From positions 248,001-312,000 of the forward strand of contig NZ_KB903292.1 in assembly GCF_000379685.1 (NCBI RefSeq): a DNA stretch of 64,000 nt. The letters run 5' to 3'. The position numbers and the translations under genes were made by a program. Positions within the stretch are counted from its first letter, which is position 1. Each line of letters opens with the position of its first letter. Below the pieces are notes generated by a model. It did no database searches and was not told the DNA's origin. It was given only the letters and a program-made list of their open reading frames with translations. The stretch is from Catelliglobosispora koreensis DSM 44566. GTDB lineage: Bacteria > Actinomycetota > Actinomycetes > Mycobacteriales > Micromonosporaceae. Positions 25,969 through 34,193 of the stretch are shown here, piece after piece.

Positions 25969-27066
25969 TTAGGACAGCCGGCGCCGCCGCGTGCCCACCC
26001 AGAACAAAATCGCGCCGGTACCAAGCATCGCGGCACCTGTTTGGACATATGCGCCGATGGATGTGCCGGTCGCGGGCAAGGTCGGCACGAAGACGGTGAA
26101 GGTGCCCGCCGGAATGTTCACCGGACCTTCTTCGGTTTTGACGATGATCGGGAAGTCCGTCGGCCCGGTGATCTCACCGCAGGAACCGGTGGTCAGGTGC
26201 AGGTTGTAGCTGCCGTCAGCTACCCCGTCGATGACGGCCTCGCCGTTAGCGCCGGTTTCGGCTGTCACAGGGTTGCCATTCGCGTCAAGAATCGGGGTGC
26301 CATCCGGTTCGTCCAGTTCGACCGTCGCGGGGCACTCCGGGGTCACGCCGCCAACGGGAACGACGACCGGGACGGACTTGGTGGCCAGCCACAGCTGGAA
26401 CACGGGAAAACCAACGATGGCAGTGAACTTGAACGTCAGCGTCTTGATGGCGGCGGTCGGCTCGAACCACGCCGAAGCACCCATGGTGTCGAGCGTGTTG
26501 CCTGTTAGCCTCGACGTCCCTGGGTTCCAGGTGGGAACATCCGTGAACGGACCGGGGCCGGCGCAGCTGCCGGGCTTCGGTGAAGAGGCGCAGTAGTTGA
26601 AGGTGCTCTGAAAACCTAGCTGTGCCGCGGGAACCGGGTCGCCGTTTTCGTCTGTGGCGGAGATCTGGACCCGGTCGGCGTCGACGTCACCGACCGCGAA
26701 CGCCCACTTGCCAGCGGGTGTGGGCGAATCAAAGGTCCACGTGCTCGTGGATTCCGTGATGCCAGCAGCGGTGGAGATGTTGAGGTAGTTCATGTTCTGT
26801 GAGCTGCCGTACGCGGCGCCAATGGGTGTCCCGGGACCCATGAAAGCGCTCGCGCCACTGGGTGAGCTGACGGACGTCGCGTTGGAAGCCATGCTGGCCA
26901 TGGGGAATCCAGCGGCGGGCGTGCCCTTGGCGGTCCAGTTGCCGTTGCTGCCAGACAGCGCCCAGTTCGCATAGGTTCCGGGCTCGGCGCCATAGGCGGC
27001 CGACGGAATGAGGCTTACGGCTGTGGTGATAAAAGCGGTAATGCCCAGCTTTGTGGTACGGCGCAC
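25969..27066 (-). CDS. LPATG sortase-anchored surface protein
   Basis: A 365-aa surface protein. The GTG at 27066 begins a signal peptide (MRRTTKLG, hydrophobic run, SAAYGA). The C-terminus has a classic sorting signal: LPATG, a hydrophobic span and the positive tail TRRRRLS. The body is beta-rich with few charges, and residues about 240-300 contain a Cna-B/SdrD-like segment (DANGNPVTAETGANGEAVID, VADGSYNLHL). It is likely covalently attached to peptidoglycan; the ligand is unknown. Confidence 0.85.
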   Translation of the reverse strand: MRRTTKLGITAFITTAVSLIPSAAYGAEPGTYANWALSGSNGNWTAKGTPAAGFPMASMASNATSVSSPSGASAFMGPGTPIGAAYGSSQNMNYLNISTAAGITESTSTWTFDSPTPAGKWAFAVGDVDADRVQISATDENGDPVPAAQLGFQSTFNYCASSPKPGSCAGPGPFTDVPTWNPGTSRLTGNTLDTMGASAWFEPTAAIKTLTFKFTAIVGFPVFQLWLATKSVPVVVPVGGVTPECPATVELDEPDGTPILDANGNPVTAETGANGEAVIDGVADGSYNLHLTTGSCGEITGPTDFPIIVKTEEGPVNIPAGTFTVFVPTLPATGTSIGAYVQTGAAMLGTGAILFWVGTRRRRLS

Positions 27067-27105
27067 AGTCGCATAACGATCTAGCTGGCGATTTAGGTGT
27101 TCCCT

Positions 27106-27135
27106 GAACGTTCGTAGATCCTATATGATTCGCGG
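27106..27135 (+). promoter_or_regulatory. leaderless promoter and possible operator of lutABC
   Basis: TATGAT (27124-27129) lies 6 bases before the GTG of lutA at 27136, so the transcript probably begins at the start codon. An 8-bp palindrome GAACGTTC (27106-27113) covers the expected -35 position and could be a repressor site. No good -35 hexamer is visible. Confidence 0.5.
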
Positions 27136-27819
27136 GTGCGGATAGCCCTCTTCGTGACCTGCCTCAACGACGTGCTCTTTCCCCGCACGGGCATCGCTGT
27201 GGTGTCGCTTTTGGAGCGTCTGGGGCACGAGGTCGTCTTTCCGCAGGAGCAGACTTGCTGCGGTCAAATGCATGCCAACAGTGGGTACTCTGCACCCGCC
27301 CGGGCATTGGAATCCCTTACCGAGCAAGCGTTCGCGGGCTGTGAGGTGATCGTGTCGCCCAGCGGCTCCTGTGTGGCTCACCTTCGCGCGCACACTTCGC
27401 TGCCGGTGTACGAGCTGTCCGAGCTGCTCATCGACGTCCTCGGCGTGACCGACGTGGGCGCGCGGTTTCCGCATCGGGTCACCTATCACCCGTCGTGTCA
27501 CGGGCTGCGCATGCTGCGCCTGGGGGACCGGCCACGGCGGCTTCTCGAAGCGGTTGACGGACTGGAGTTTGCCGAGCTGCCCGACGCGGAACAATGCTGT
27601 GGCTTCGGCGGAACGTTCGCCTTGAAGAACGCCGCCGTTTCCGGGGCCATGCTCGCCGACAAGTGCGCGGCGGCCTGCGCGACTGATGCCGCTTTCCTGA
27701 CCGCTGGCGACAACTCGTGTCTAGCTCACCTGAGCGGTGGCCTCGCGCGCCGCCCCGGCGCGCCCAAAGCCGTTCACTACGCGGAAATCCTCGCCGGCAC
27801 CGTAAAGACCGGCGCATGA
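27136..27819 (+). CDS. lutA: lactate utilization Fe-S oxidoreductase LutA
   Basis: A 227-aa protein with two CCG domains: QEQTCCGQMHANSGY, YHPSCHGLR, and the second DAEQCCGFGGTF. These cysteine motifs bind Fe-S clusters in LutA/GlcF/HdrB proteins. With LutB and LutC it forms the FAD-independent L-lactate oxidation complex at the membrane. The length is normal. lutB begins within its last bases (ATGA). Confidence 0.93.
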   Translation: MRIALFVTCLNDVLFPRTGIAVVSLLERLGHEVVFPQEQTCCGQMHANSGYSAPARALESLTEQAFAGCEVIVSPSGSCVAHLRAHTSLPVYELSELLIDVLGVTDVGARFPHRVTYHPSCHGLRMLRLGDRPRRLLEAVDGLEFAELPDAEQCCGFGGTFALKNAAVSGAMLADKCAAACATDAAFLTAGDNSCLAHLSGGLARRPGAPKAVHYAEILAGTVKTGA

Positions 27820-29270
27820 ACGCGCGGCCTTTCGAACTGCCACCAACAGGCTCCGGCATGGGGGTCGTCAGTAAGGTGCCGTTTGAGAAGGCCGCTCCGG
27901 TGTTTCTGGGGAATCCTCAGCTGCGGGCGAATCTCGGCAACGCGACCCGGACGATCCGGGGCAAGCGGGCGGCGGTGATCGCGGAACTGGACGACTGGGA
28001 GGGCCTGCGCTCACAAGCCGCGTCCATTAAGGACGATGTGCTCGACAACATGCCGTCCTACCTGGCTGCTTTCACCGCGGCGGCCGAAGCGGCGGGCGCG
28101 ACCGTTCACCGTGCCGCAGACGCCGCGGAAGCGTGCGCTCTCGTGGCCTCCCTCGCCGGTGACGCACGCGAGGTCATCAAGGTGAAGTCGATGGCCACGC
28201 AAGAGATCGGCCTGAACGAAGCCCTTGCGGCGGCAGGGATTTCCGCCATCGAGACCGACCTCGCTGAACTGATCGTTCAGTTGGCCGATGACACCCCCTC
28301 ACACATTCTGGTGCCCGCGATCCACTACAACCGCAGCCAGATCCGCGACATCTTCGCCGCCCGGATGCCGGGGTTCAGCAGCCCGTCCGATGAGCCCGCC
28401 GAGCTGGCCGCCGCGGCCCGCTCCTATCTGCGCCAGAAGTTCCTCACCACTGACGTGGCCGTCTGCGGCGCCAACTTCGCCGTCGCGGAGAGCGGGTCGC
28501 TCGTGGTCGTGGAGTCCGAAGGCAACGGGCGCATGTGCCTGACGCTGCCCAAGAAACTCATCGCCGTGGTCGGCATCGAGAAGCTGTTGCCCCGCTTCAG
28601 CGATCTCGGCGTGTTCCTGCAGCTGCTGCCACGGTCAGCCACCGGTGAGCGGATGAACCCGTACACGTCGATATTTACCGGTGTCACCCCAGGGGACGGG
28701 CCGTCGTCGGTGCACATCGTGCTGCTCGACAACGGGCGGTCCAACCTGCTCGCCGATCCCGTTGGCCGTCCAGCGCTGCGGTGCATTCGATGCTCGGCGT
28801 GCCTCAACGTGTGCCCGGTCTACGAACGCGTGGGCGGGCACGCCTATGGCTCGGTTTACCCGGGGCCGATCGGGGCGATCCTGTCACCGCAACTGACCGG
28901 GCAGCAAGCCGGTGCCAACAGCAGTCTTCCTTATGCGTCAACGCTTTGCGGCGCCTGCTATGACGTGTGCCCGGTGAAGATAAACATCCCGGAGATCCTG
29001 GTGCACTTGCGTCAGCAGGGGCCGCATCCGGTCGCGGAGAGCGCGGTGATGCGTACGCTCAGCTGGGTCATGCGGGACCGGCGCCGGTGGAAAGCCGCTG
29101 TGCGCTTGGCGCGCACGGGAGCCGCGCCTGCGCGGTTCTTGACGCGGCGCCGTGGCGGGACGATCCGCCGGCTGCCCTTCCCCATGTCGGCGTGGACGGA
29201 GCACCGGGACGCTCCGCTGCCGGCGAGCCAAAGCTTCCGGGACTGGTGGGCCAAGCGCCATGACTCTTGA
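27816..29270 (+). CDS. lutB: lactate utilization iron-sulfur protein LutB
   Basis: A 484-aa protein. The ATG at 27816 overlaps lutA by 4 bases. An N-terminal LUD domain (about 60-290: MATQEIGLNEAL, CGANFAVAESGSLVVVESEG) is followed by two 4Fe-4S motifs, RCSACLNVCPVY and CGACYDVCPVK, as in B. subtilis LutB. It is the large electron-transferring subunit of the lactate oxidation complex. The C-terminal 100 residues are basic and poorly defined. Its 3' end overlaps lutC by 11 bases. Confidence 0.94.
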   Translation: MNARPFELPPTGSGMGVVSKVPFEKAAPVFLGNPQLRANLGNATRTIRGKRAAVIAELDDWEGLRSQAASIKDDVLDNMPSYLAAFTAAAEAAGATVHRAADAAEACALVASLAGDAREVIKVKSMATQEIGLNEALAAAGISAIETDLAELIVQLADDTPSHILVPAIHYNRSQIRDIFAARMPGFSSPSDEPAELAAAARSYLRQKFLTTDVAVCGANFAVAESGSLVVVESEGNGRMCLTLPKKLIAVVGIEKLLPRFSDLGVFLQLLPRSATGERMNPYTSIFTGVTPGDGPSSVHIVLLDNGRSNLLADPVGRPALRCIRCSACLNVCPVYERVGGHAYGSVYPGPIGAILSPQLTGQQAGANSSLPYASTLCGACYDVCPVKINIPEILVHLRQQGPHPVAESAVMRTLSWVMRDRRRWKAAVRLARTGAAPARFLTRRRGGTIRRLPFPMSAWTEHRDAPLPASQSFRDWWAKRHDS

Positions 29271-29742
29271 GATGTTCGCCGACCGTCTCCGTGACTACAA
29301 GGCAGGAGTAACGCTTTGTGCCGCAAGCGAAGTGGCCGCGGTAGTCGCCTCACTTGTGTCCGAAGTGGTCGTAGCTCCCGGCTTGCCAACCGAGTGGGCG
29401 CCAGCGTTCGCCATCACGGACACCGGCTTTACCCCAGCGGAGCTGACCCGTCCCGTGCTCACGGGATGTGCCGTCGCCATCGCGAGCACAGGAACCATCG
29501 TGCTCGACGGTGGACCGGGTCAGGGGCGTCGCGTGCTCACCCTCGTGCCAGACCATCACGTGTGCGTCGTGCGCACCGAGCAGATCGTCGCTGACGTACC
29601 AGACATGTTCGCCGCCTTGGCAGATCCCACCCGGCCGCTGACCCTCATCTCGGGCCCGTCAGCCACGAGCGACATCGAGCTGAACCGCGTCGAAGGCGTG
29701 CACGGCCCGCGCCGGCTCGACGTGATCATCGTCGTTCAGTGA
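29260..29742 (+). CDS. lutC: lactate utilization protein LutC (LUD domain)
   Basis: A 160-aa LUD-domain protein starting inside the end of lutB. VLTGCAVAIASTGTIVLDG and SDIELNRVEGVHGPRRLDVI are the family hallmarks. It completes the lutABC set for growth on L-lactate. It is shorter at the N-terminus than many LutC proteins (usually 200-240 aa). The stop overlaps the convergent phosphoesterase stop by 7 bases, leaving no room for a terminator. Confidence 0.92.
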   Translation: MTLEMFADRLRDYKAGVTLCAASEVAAVVASLVSEVVVAPGLPTEWAPAFAITDTGFTPAELTRPVLTGCAVAIASTGTIVLDGGPGQGRRVLTLVPDHHVCVVRTEQIVADVPDMFAALADPTRPLTLISGPSATSDIELNRVEGVHGPRRLDVIIVVQ

Positions 29743-31076
29743 CAAGCCGTGGAACCTATGTCAGTAAACGTCTTTCCGGGCACGGGAACGAACTCCCAGT
29801 CGTAACTGGCCGGGCGCAGCGTTAACTTCAGCACGCCGAAGGTGTCGTTGTTGCGGATTTCGCTGTTCGCCGCGACGCGCGTGAAAGCGTAGTGATTCGA
29901 CCCGCCCATCCCGGCGACAAACTGCCGGATTCCGCTAGTGACGTCGAGCCTGCCTGCCGGGTCCTGTGGCGCGAACCGTTCGTACTGGTGGTTGTGTCCA
30001 CCCAGGACAGCTTCGACACCGAAGTCATACAGGGCTTGAAACAGCGGCAGCGTCTCTGGTGTTGGCTTGTGGTTTAGTCCCGAAGTGAACAGGGGATGGT
30101 GCCACATCGCCAGCGTGCACAGCCGGGGATTGCTGGCCAGATCGGCCCGCAGCCACTGCTCCTGCGGCGATCCCGCGACGCAGGCGACGAACTCGCAGTT
30201 TGAGTTGAGCACGACGACATGCCAGGCACCGAGGTCATAGGAGTAGTAACCCTTGTCGCGGTCGCCTGCGGCGGCACCAAAGTAGTCGTAGTAACCCGCG
30301 GCGTCAGGTTCCTTGTATTCGTGGTTGCCAGCCACCGGCCGCGTGCGTGCCTTGTGCCGGCCCCAGGTCGGTTCATAACAGTCCTGGAACGACAGCCACG
30401 ACCCGGTGGGGTAGACGCCGTCGCCCAGCAACGCGACGGTTCCGGGGATCGAGTCGATGAGTCCTGCGGTCTCGGTGTCGCCTGTCGTCCAGCAGGAGGA
30501 GACGTCACCGGCCGCCAGCACGACCGGGTCGTCGCTGAACGTTTCGGTCACGACGTGCAGTTGCGGACCGTGCGCTCCGGCTTCCCGGGCGTCAAAGACG
30601 AGCGCATCGCCTGACTCGGCGGTGATCGCGATGCTGAACGTTCCGTTGCCTGTCACCAGTTGACGCAGGTCGGCTTCGGCCCACTCACCGCGCTTCGCGA
30701 GACGCATCTTGCCCAGTGCCACGCCATCAACCGTGGGCTGGCTGGCCCATGTGACGTTTTCGGCCCACGAATTCGTCACCGCACGGACCGTCCCGCCGTG
30801 CTTGCTGCTCGACGCGAGCCGCAACCGAAGGCGCGCTTGGGTCACCGCTCCGGTCAGTCCGGTCACGTCGAACTTCAGGAACACCCGCCGGGTGGGGGAG
30901 CTGTCGGCGATCAGGCGTCTCGTGGAGCCGAAGCTCTCGCGGGGCTCACTTTTGTCCACATAAGTGTCAGCCACGGCGGCGAAAGCTGTGCTCTGTGCCG
31001 CGAGTGCAGGCAGCGGCGGCACGAAGGTGGCGTTGACCGTGATGACCAAAAGGGCAGCCGCAAGCGTTCGCCTCAC
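29736..31076 (-). CDS. secreted DNRLRE-metallophosphoesterase
   Basis: A 446-aa exported protein. GAGGA lies 6 bases before the GTG at 31076, and a TAGGCT -10 box sits at 31097-31092. A signal peptide (MRRTLAAALLVITVNATF, ending near LAA) precedes a DNRLRE-type beta-sandwich (about 30-180: ADTYVDKSEPRESFGS, VFLKFDVTGL). The rest is a calcineurin-like phosphatase (AAGDVSSCW, LLGDGVYPTG, AGNHEYKEP, MWHHPLF, GGHNHQYERF). It is the third secreted phosphoesterase in the window and shares its N-terminal module type with the 22-kb DNRLRE protein. Phosphate scavenging or wall-polymer turnover is likely. Confidence 0.9.
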   Translation of the reverse strand: MRRTLAAALLVITVNATFVPPLPALAAQSTAFAAVADTYVDKSEPRESFGSTRRLIADSSPTRRVFLKFDVTGLTGAVTQARLRLRLASSSKHGGTVRAVTNSWAENVTWASQPTVDGVALGKMRLAKRGEWAEADLRQLVTGNGTFSIAITAESGDALVFDAREAGAHGPQLHVVTETFSDDPVVLAAGDVSSCWTTGDTETAGLIDSIPGTVALLGDGVYPTGSWLSFQDCYEPTWGRHKARTRPVAGNHEYKEPDAAGYYDYFGAAAGDRDKGYYSYDLGAWHVVVLNSNCEFVACVAGSPQEQWLRADLASNPRLCTLAMWHHPLFTSGLNHKPTPETLPLFQALYDFGVEAVLGGHNHQYERFAPQDPAGRLDVTSGIRQFVAGMGGSNHYAFTRVAANSEIRNNDTFGVLKLTLRPASYDWEFVPVPGKTFTDIGSTACH

Positions 31077-31146
31077 GAATAGTCCTCACATGAGCCTAGC
31101 CAGAGCCCCCGGCAGCTCTGGCAGTCAACCCACTAAACGATCACCA

Positions 31147-32319
31147 TTAGGCGAGGTGACCGCCAATAGAGGTATATCCGCGCAACAAATCGCGCGAGAT
31201 GATCAAGCGCTGCATCTCGTCGGTGCCCTCAAAGATGCGCAGCAGCCGGACATAGCGGTACCACCGCTCGATGGGCAGCTCGCGGGTGTAGCCCATGCCA
31301 CCGTGGATCTGCATCACGCGGTCGACGACGTTGTTGGCCATCGTCGCGCCATACAGCTTGGCCATCGACGAGGAGTGCCGTGGGTCCATGCCCTGATCGA
31401 CCGTCCACGCCGCACGCAGAATCAGCCATCGGGCCGCCTCCAGCTCGGTCTCCGAATCCGCGATCATCCACTGGATCGCTTGGTACGTAGCGATTTTCGC
31501 CCCAAACGTCTCACGGTTGTTCGCGTGCTCGATGGCCATCTGCAGTCCCCGCTCGGCGATCCCGAGCGCGTGCGAGGGGATGATGTAGCGGCCCTTGCCG
31601 ATCCATTTCATCCCGAGCTCGAAGCCCTGGCCTATCTCGCCCAGGATGTTGCGGTGTGGCACGCGCACGTTGTCGAACACGAGACTGGCCGGCCCGCCTT
31701 CGCCCATCGTCTGGATCCACTCCGAGCGCCAGCCCATGTCCCGGTCGACGAGGAACGCGGTGGTGCCGCCACCCCGGACACCCTTTTCCCGGTCCGTCAC
31801 CGCGACGACGATGACGAAATCGGCGTCATGCCCGTTGGTGATAAACGTCTTCTCGCCGTTGAGCACCCAGTCGTCCCCGTCGCGGCGAGCCGAGAGCTTG
31901 ATATTCGCGGCGTCCGATCCCGCGCCGGGCTCGGTGATGGCGAAACAGGAGATGCGATCGCCCGAGATCGTGGGGAGCAAGAACTCCTCGCGCTGGGAAG
32001 CGTTGGCGTAGAACAGAATGTTGTCGGCCTCACCGCCGAAGCGAAACGGCACCCACGAGCGCCCGATCTCGGTCCAGATCAGCGACTGCATCACGGCGGG
32101 CAGGTTCATCCCGCCAAATTCCTCCGGAGTGGACAGTCCCCAGAAGCCAAACTGCTTAGCTTTGAGCTGGAGCTCACGCAACTCGTCGCGCGACAGGCCG
32201 GGCTGATGTGCCCGTTCGCGGCGCAGCACCTCCTGCTCCAGCGGCATGACTTCCTTGCGGATGAAACTGCGGGCGGTGTCGCGAACGGCTCTTTCTTCGT
32301 CGCTTAGCGAGAAGTCCAC
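31147..32319 (-). CDS. acyl-CoA dehydrogenase
   Basis: A 390-aa FAD enzyme starting at a GTG (32319) with AAGGGA upstream. CFAITEPGAGSDAAN, WVLNGEKTFITNG and the C-terminal HGGMGYTRELPIERWYR match the family, and the usual Glu-position region RIFEGTDEMQ is present. It introduces a double bond into an acyl-CoA and passes electrons to ETF. It lies 16 bases after a second acyl-CoA dehydrogenase gene, so the two may act on related substrates of one catabolic route. Confidence 0.92.
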   Translation of the reverse strand: MDFSLSDEERAVRDTARSFIRKEVMPLEQEVLRRERAHQPGLSRDELRELQLKAKQFGFWGLSTPEEFGGMNLPAVMQSLIWTEIGRSWVPFRFGGEADNILFYANASQREEFLLPTISGDRISCFAITEPGAGSDAANIKLSARRDGDDWVLNGEKTFITNGHDADFVIVVAVTDREKGVRGGGTTAFLVDRDMGWRSEWIQTMGEGGPASLVFDNVRVPHRNILGEIGQGFELGMKWIGKGRYIIPSHALGIAERGLQMAIEHANNRETFGAKIATYQAIQWMIADSETELEAARWLILRAAWTVDQGMDPRHSSSMAKLYGATMANNVVDRVMQIHGGMGYTRELPIERWYRYVRLLRIFEGTDEMQRLIISRDLLRGYTSIGGHLA

Positions 32320-32335
32320 GTGCGGGATATCCCTT

Positions 32336-33481
32336 CTACACGAAGGCGTTGACGCCGGTGAGCGCCCGCCCGATGAGGAGTTGCTGGATCTGGCTGGTGC
32401 CTTCATAGAGCGTGGTGACGCGGGCGTCCCGCAGGTACTTGCCCGCTGGTGTCTCGTCGACATAACCAGCCCCGCCGAACACTTGCAAGGCATTGTTCGC
32501 CGCCCGGACAGCGGCTTCACTGGCGAACAGTTTCGCCATCGACGCCTGCGTGGCGAACGGCTCGTGCCGGTCGATCAGATCGGCCACCTGCCAGGTGAGC
32601 AGACGGGCCGCCGCTGTGTCGACCGCTATCTCGCTTAGGAGCTGCTGCACGAGCTGGAAGCTGGCGATGGGTTTGCCAAACTGGGTGCGCTGGCCGGCAT
32701 AGGTCAACGCGGCGTCGAGGCAGCCTTGAGCGATGCCAACGCATCCCGCCGCCACGGACATGCGTCCTTTGTCGAGCGTGGACATGGCGATAGCGAAACC
32801 CCGGCCTTCATCGCCGAGGCGCGCTGTGTCTGGTACCCGCAAAGAATCAAAGAACAGCTCGGCGGTGGGCTGGCCACGTAGCCCAAGTTTCCCTTTGATC
32901 TCCCTTCGGGAAACCCCATCCATGGGTACTAGGAAAGCCGTCACCCCACGCGGTCCCGAACCCCCGGTCCGGGCGAACACGAGTGCCACATCGGCCCACG
33001 TGCCGTTGGTGATGAACACTTTGGACCCTGTGAGCAGCCAGTCACTCCCATCACGGGCTGCCCGCAGGGTTAGTGATCCGGCGTCGGATCCGGTGCCCGG
33101 CTCGGTTAGAGCAAAGCAGCCCAAAGCGTCACCGGAACACAGCTTGGGGAGCCACTCCGCTTGCTGGTCTGCATTCCCATGGGCGGCAATGGCTTTGGCG
33201 ACCAGCCCGAGCGACACCGAGACCAGACCGCGCACGGCTGAGTCGCCGCGCCCGAGCTCTTCGAGCACGAGGCAGTAGGCCAGATGGTCGCCACCGGAGC
33301 CGCCGAGGTCCTCGTCGATGGTTAGGCCAAGGAACCCGAGGGCGCCCAGTTTGGCGATGATCGCGCGGTCGACCTGCTCTCGCCGGTCCCACTCGGCCGC
33401 GTAGGGCAGCAGCTCACGGTCGGCGAACGCGGCCGCGAGCTCGCGCACGGCGACCTGTTCCGGTGAGAGTTTCAGGTCCAT
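32336..33481 (-). CDS. acyl-CoA dehydrogenase
   Basis: A 381-aa acyl-CoA dehydrogenase (CFALTEPGTGSDAGS, WLLTGSKVFITNG, FGGAGYVDETPAGKYLRDAR, TTLYEGTSQIQ). The ATG at 33481 is 7 bases after TAGTTT, with TGGACA 18 bases further upstream, giving a leaderless promoter divergent from a TetR gene. That TetR regulator probably controls it. It resembles short-chain or branched-chain enzymes; the exact substrate is unknown. Confidence 0.92.
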   Translation of the reverse strand: MDLKLSPEQVAVRELAAAFADRELLPYAAEWDRREQVDRAIIAKLGALGFLGLTIDEDLGGSGGDHLAYCLVLEELGRGDSAVRGLVSVSLGLVAKAIAAHGNADQQAEWLPKLCSGDALGCFALTEPGTGSDAGSLTLRAARDGSDWLLTGSKVFITNGTWADVALVFARTGGSGPRGVTAFLVPMDGVSRREIKGKLGLRGQPTAELFFDSLRVPDTARLGDEGRGFAIAMSTLDKGRMSVAAGCVGIAQGCLDAALTYAGQRTQFGKPIASFQLVQQLLSEIAVDTAAARLLTWQVADLIDRHEPFATQASMAKLFASEAAVRAANNALQVFGGAGYVDETPAGKYLRDARVTTLYEGTSQIQQLLIGRALTGVNAFV

Positions 33482-33539
33482 GGCCGATAAACTAGCGCTG
33501 GAAGTTTTATTGTGTCCAGTGGCTGATAGGGTGTGATTC
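33482..33539. promoter_or_regulatory. back-to-back leaderless promoters between acyl-CoA dehydrogenase and TetR genes
   Basis: Leftward: TGGACA (33518-33513), an 18-base spacer and TAGTTT (33494-33489), then 7 bases to the ATG at 33481. Rightward: TAGGGT (33527-33532), then 7 bases to the GTG at 33540. The two transcripts would start 58 bases apart, so a regulator bound between them can block both. The centre (33495-33512) includes AGCGCT, a possible core of the TetR operator. Confidence 0.55.
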
Positions 33540-34181
33540 GTGCCCAGGCCAAAGCAAGCGCTGCTGAGCAGGCAGCTCATCGTGGAAACCGCTGCCACGC
33601 TGATCGACCGCGACGGGCTGGCCGTGTTTTCCACCCGCCGCCTCGCCGCCGAGCTAGGCGTGCGCGGACCGTCGTTGTACAACCATTTCAAGACCAAGGA
33701 CGAGATCCTCGACGCGGTGGCCGACACGATCACCGCGAAGGTCGATGTGTCGTTCTTCGCCACTCACGACTGGCGTGAAGCGCTGCTGCTCTGGGGAAAG
33801 TCCTACCGCGACGCCCTGACTGCGCACCCGAATATCGTGCCGTTCCTCGCGCAAGGGCCGGGCCGTCGTCCCGCCGCGCTCGCCGTCGCGGACGCGGTCT
33901 ATGGCGGCCTGGTCAAGGCGGGGTGGCCACCGGCGAGGGCCACGCACATCGGGGCACTCATGCGTTACTACGTCGCGGGTTCGGCACTCGGCTCGTTCGC
34001 TCGCGGGTTCGTTGAGGACCCGCAGCTTTACGCGGCTCACTATCCCCACCTCAGCCAGGCTCACCGGCTCGCGGGCAAGTCCGAAAGCGTTGATGAAGGG
34101 GCCTTTCAGCTCGGCCTGGAAGCGTTGATCGCCGGTCTTTCTGGCATCTACGAGACGGTTGTGGTCAAAAACTTGCAGTGA
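33540..34181 (+). CDS. TetR-family transcriptional regulator
   Basis: A 213-aa regulator with an N-terminal TetR HTH (IVETAATLIDRDGLAVFSTR, LGVRGPSLYNHFKTKDEIL) and a TetR_C-like ligand domain (residues about 80-205). The GTG start follows TAGGGT by 7 bases. It is flanked by a divergent acyl-CoA dehydrogenase gene and a downstream aldehyde dehydrogenase gene, so it likely senses an acyl-CoA, aldehyde or alcohol of this module. Confidence 0.9.
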   Translation: MPRPKQALLSRQLIVETAATLIDRDGLAVFSTRRLAAELGVRGPSLYNHFKTKDEILDAVADTITAKVDVSFFATHDWREALLLWGKSYRDALTAHPNIVPFLAQGPGRRPAALAVADAVYGGLVKAGWPPARATHIGALMRYYVAGSALGSFARGFVEDPQLYAAHYPHLSQAHRLAGKSESVDEGAFQLGLEALIAGLSGIYETVVVKNLQ

Positions 34182-34193
34182 TAGTTTCTGACC
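34159..34193 (+). promoter_or_regulatory. leaderless promoter of the aldehyde dehydrogenase gene
   Basis: TTGTGG (34159-34164), a 17-base spacer and TAGTTT (34182-34187) lie 6 bases before the ATG at 34194. The promoter overlaps the 3' end of the TetR gene, allowing the dehydrogenase pair to be expressed independently of it. Confidence 0.55.
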
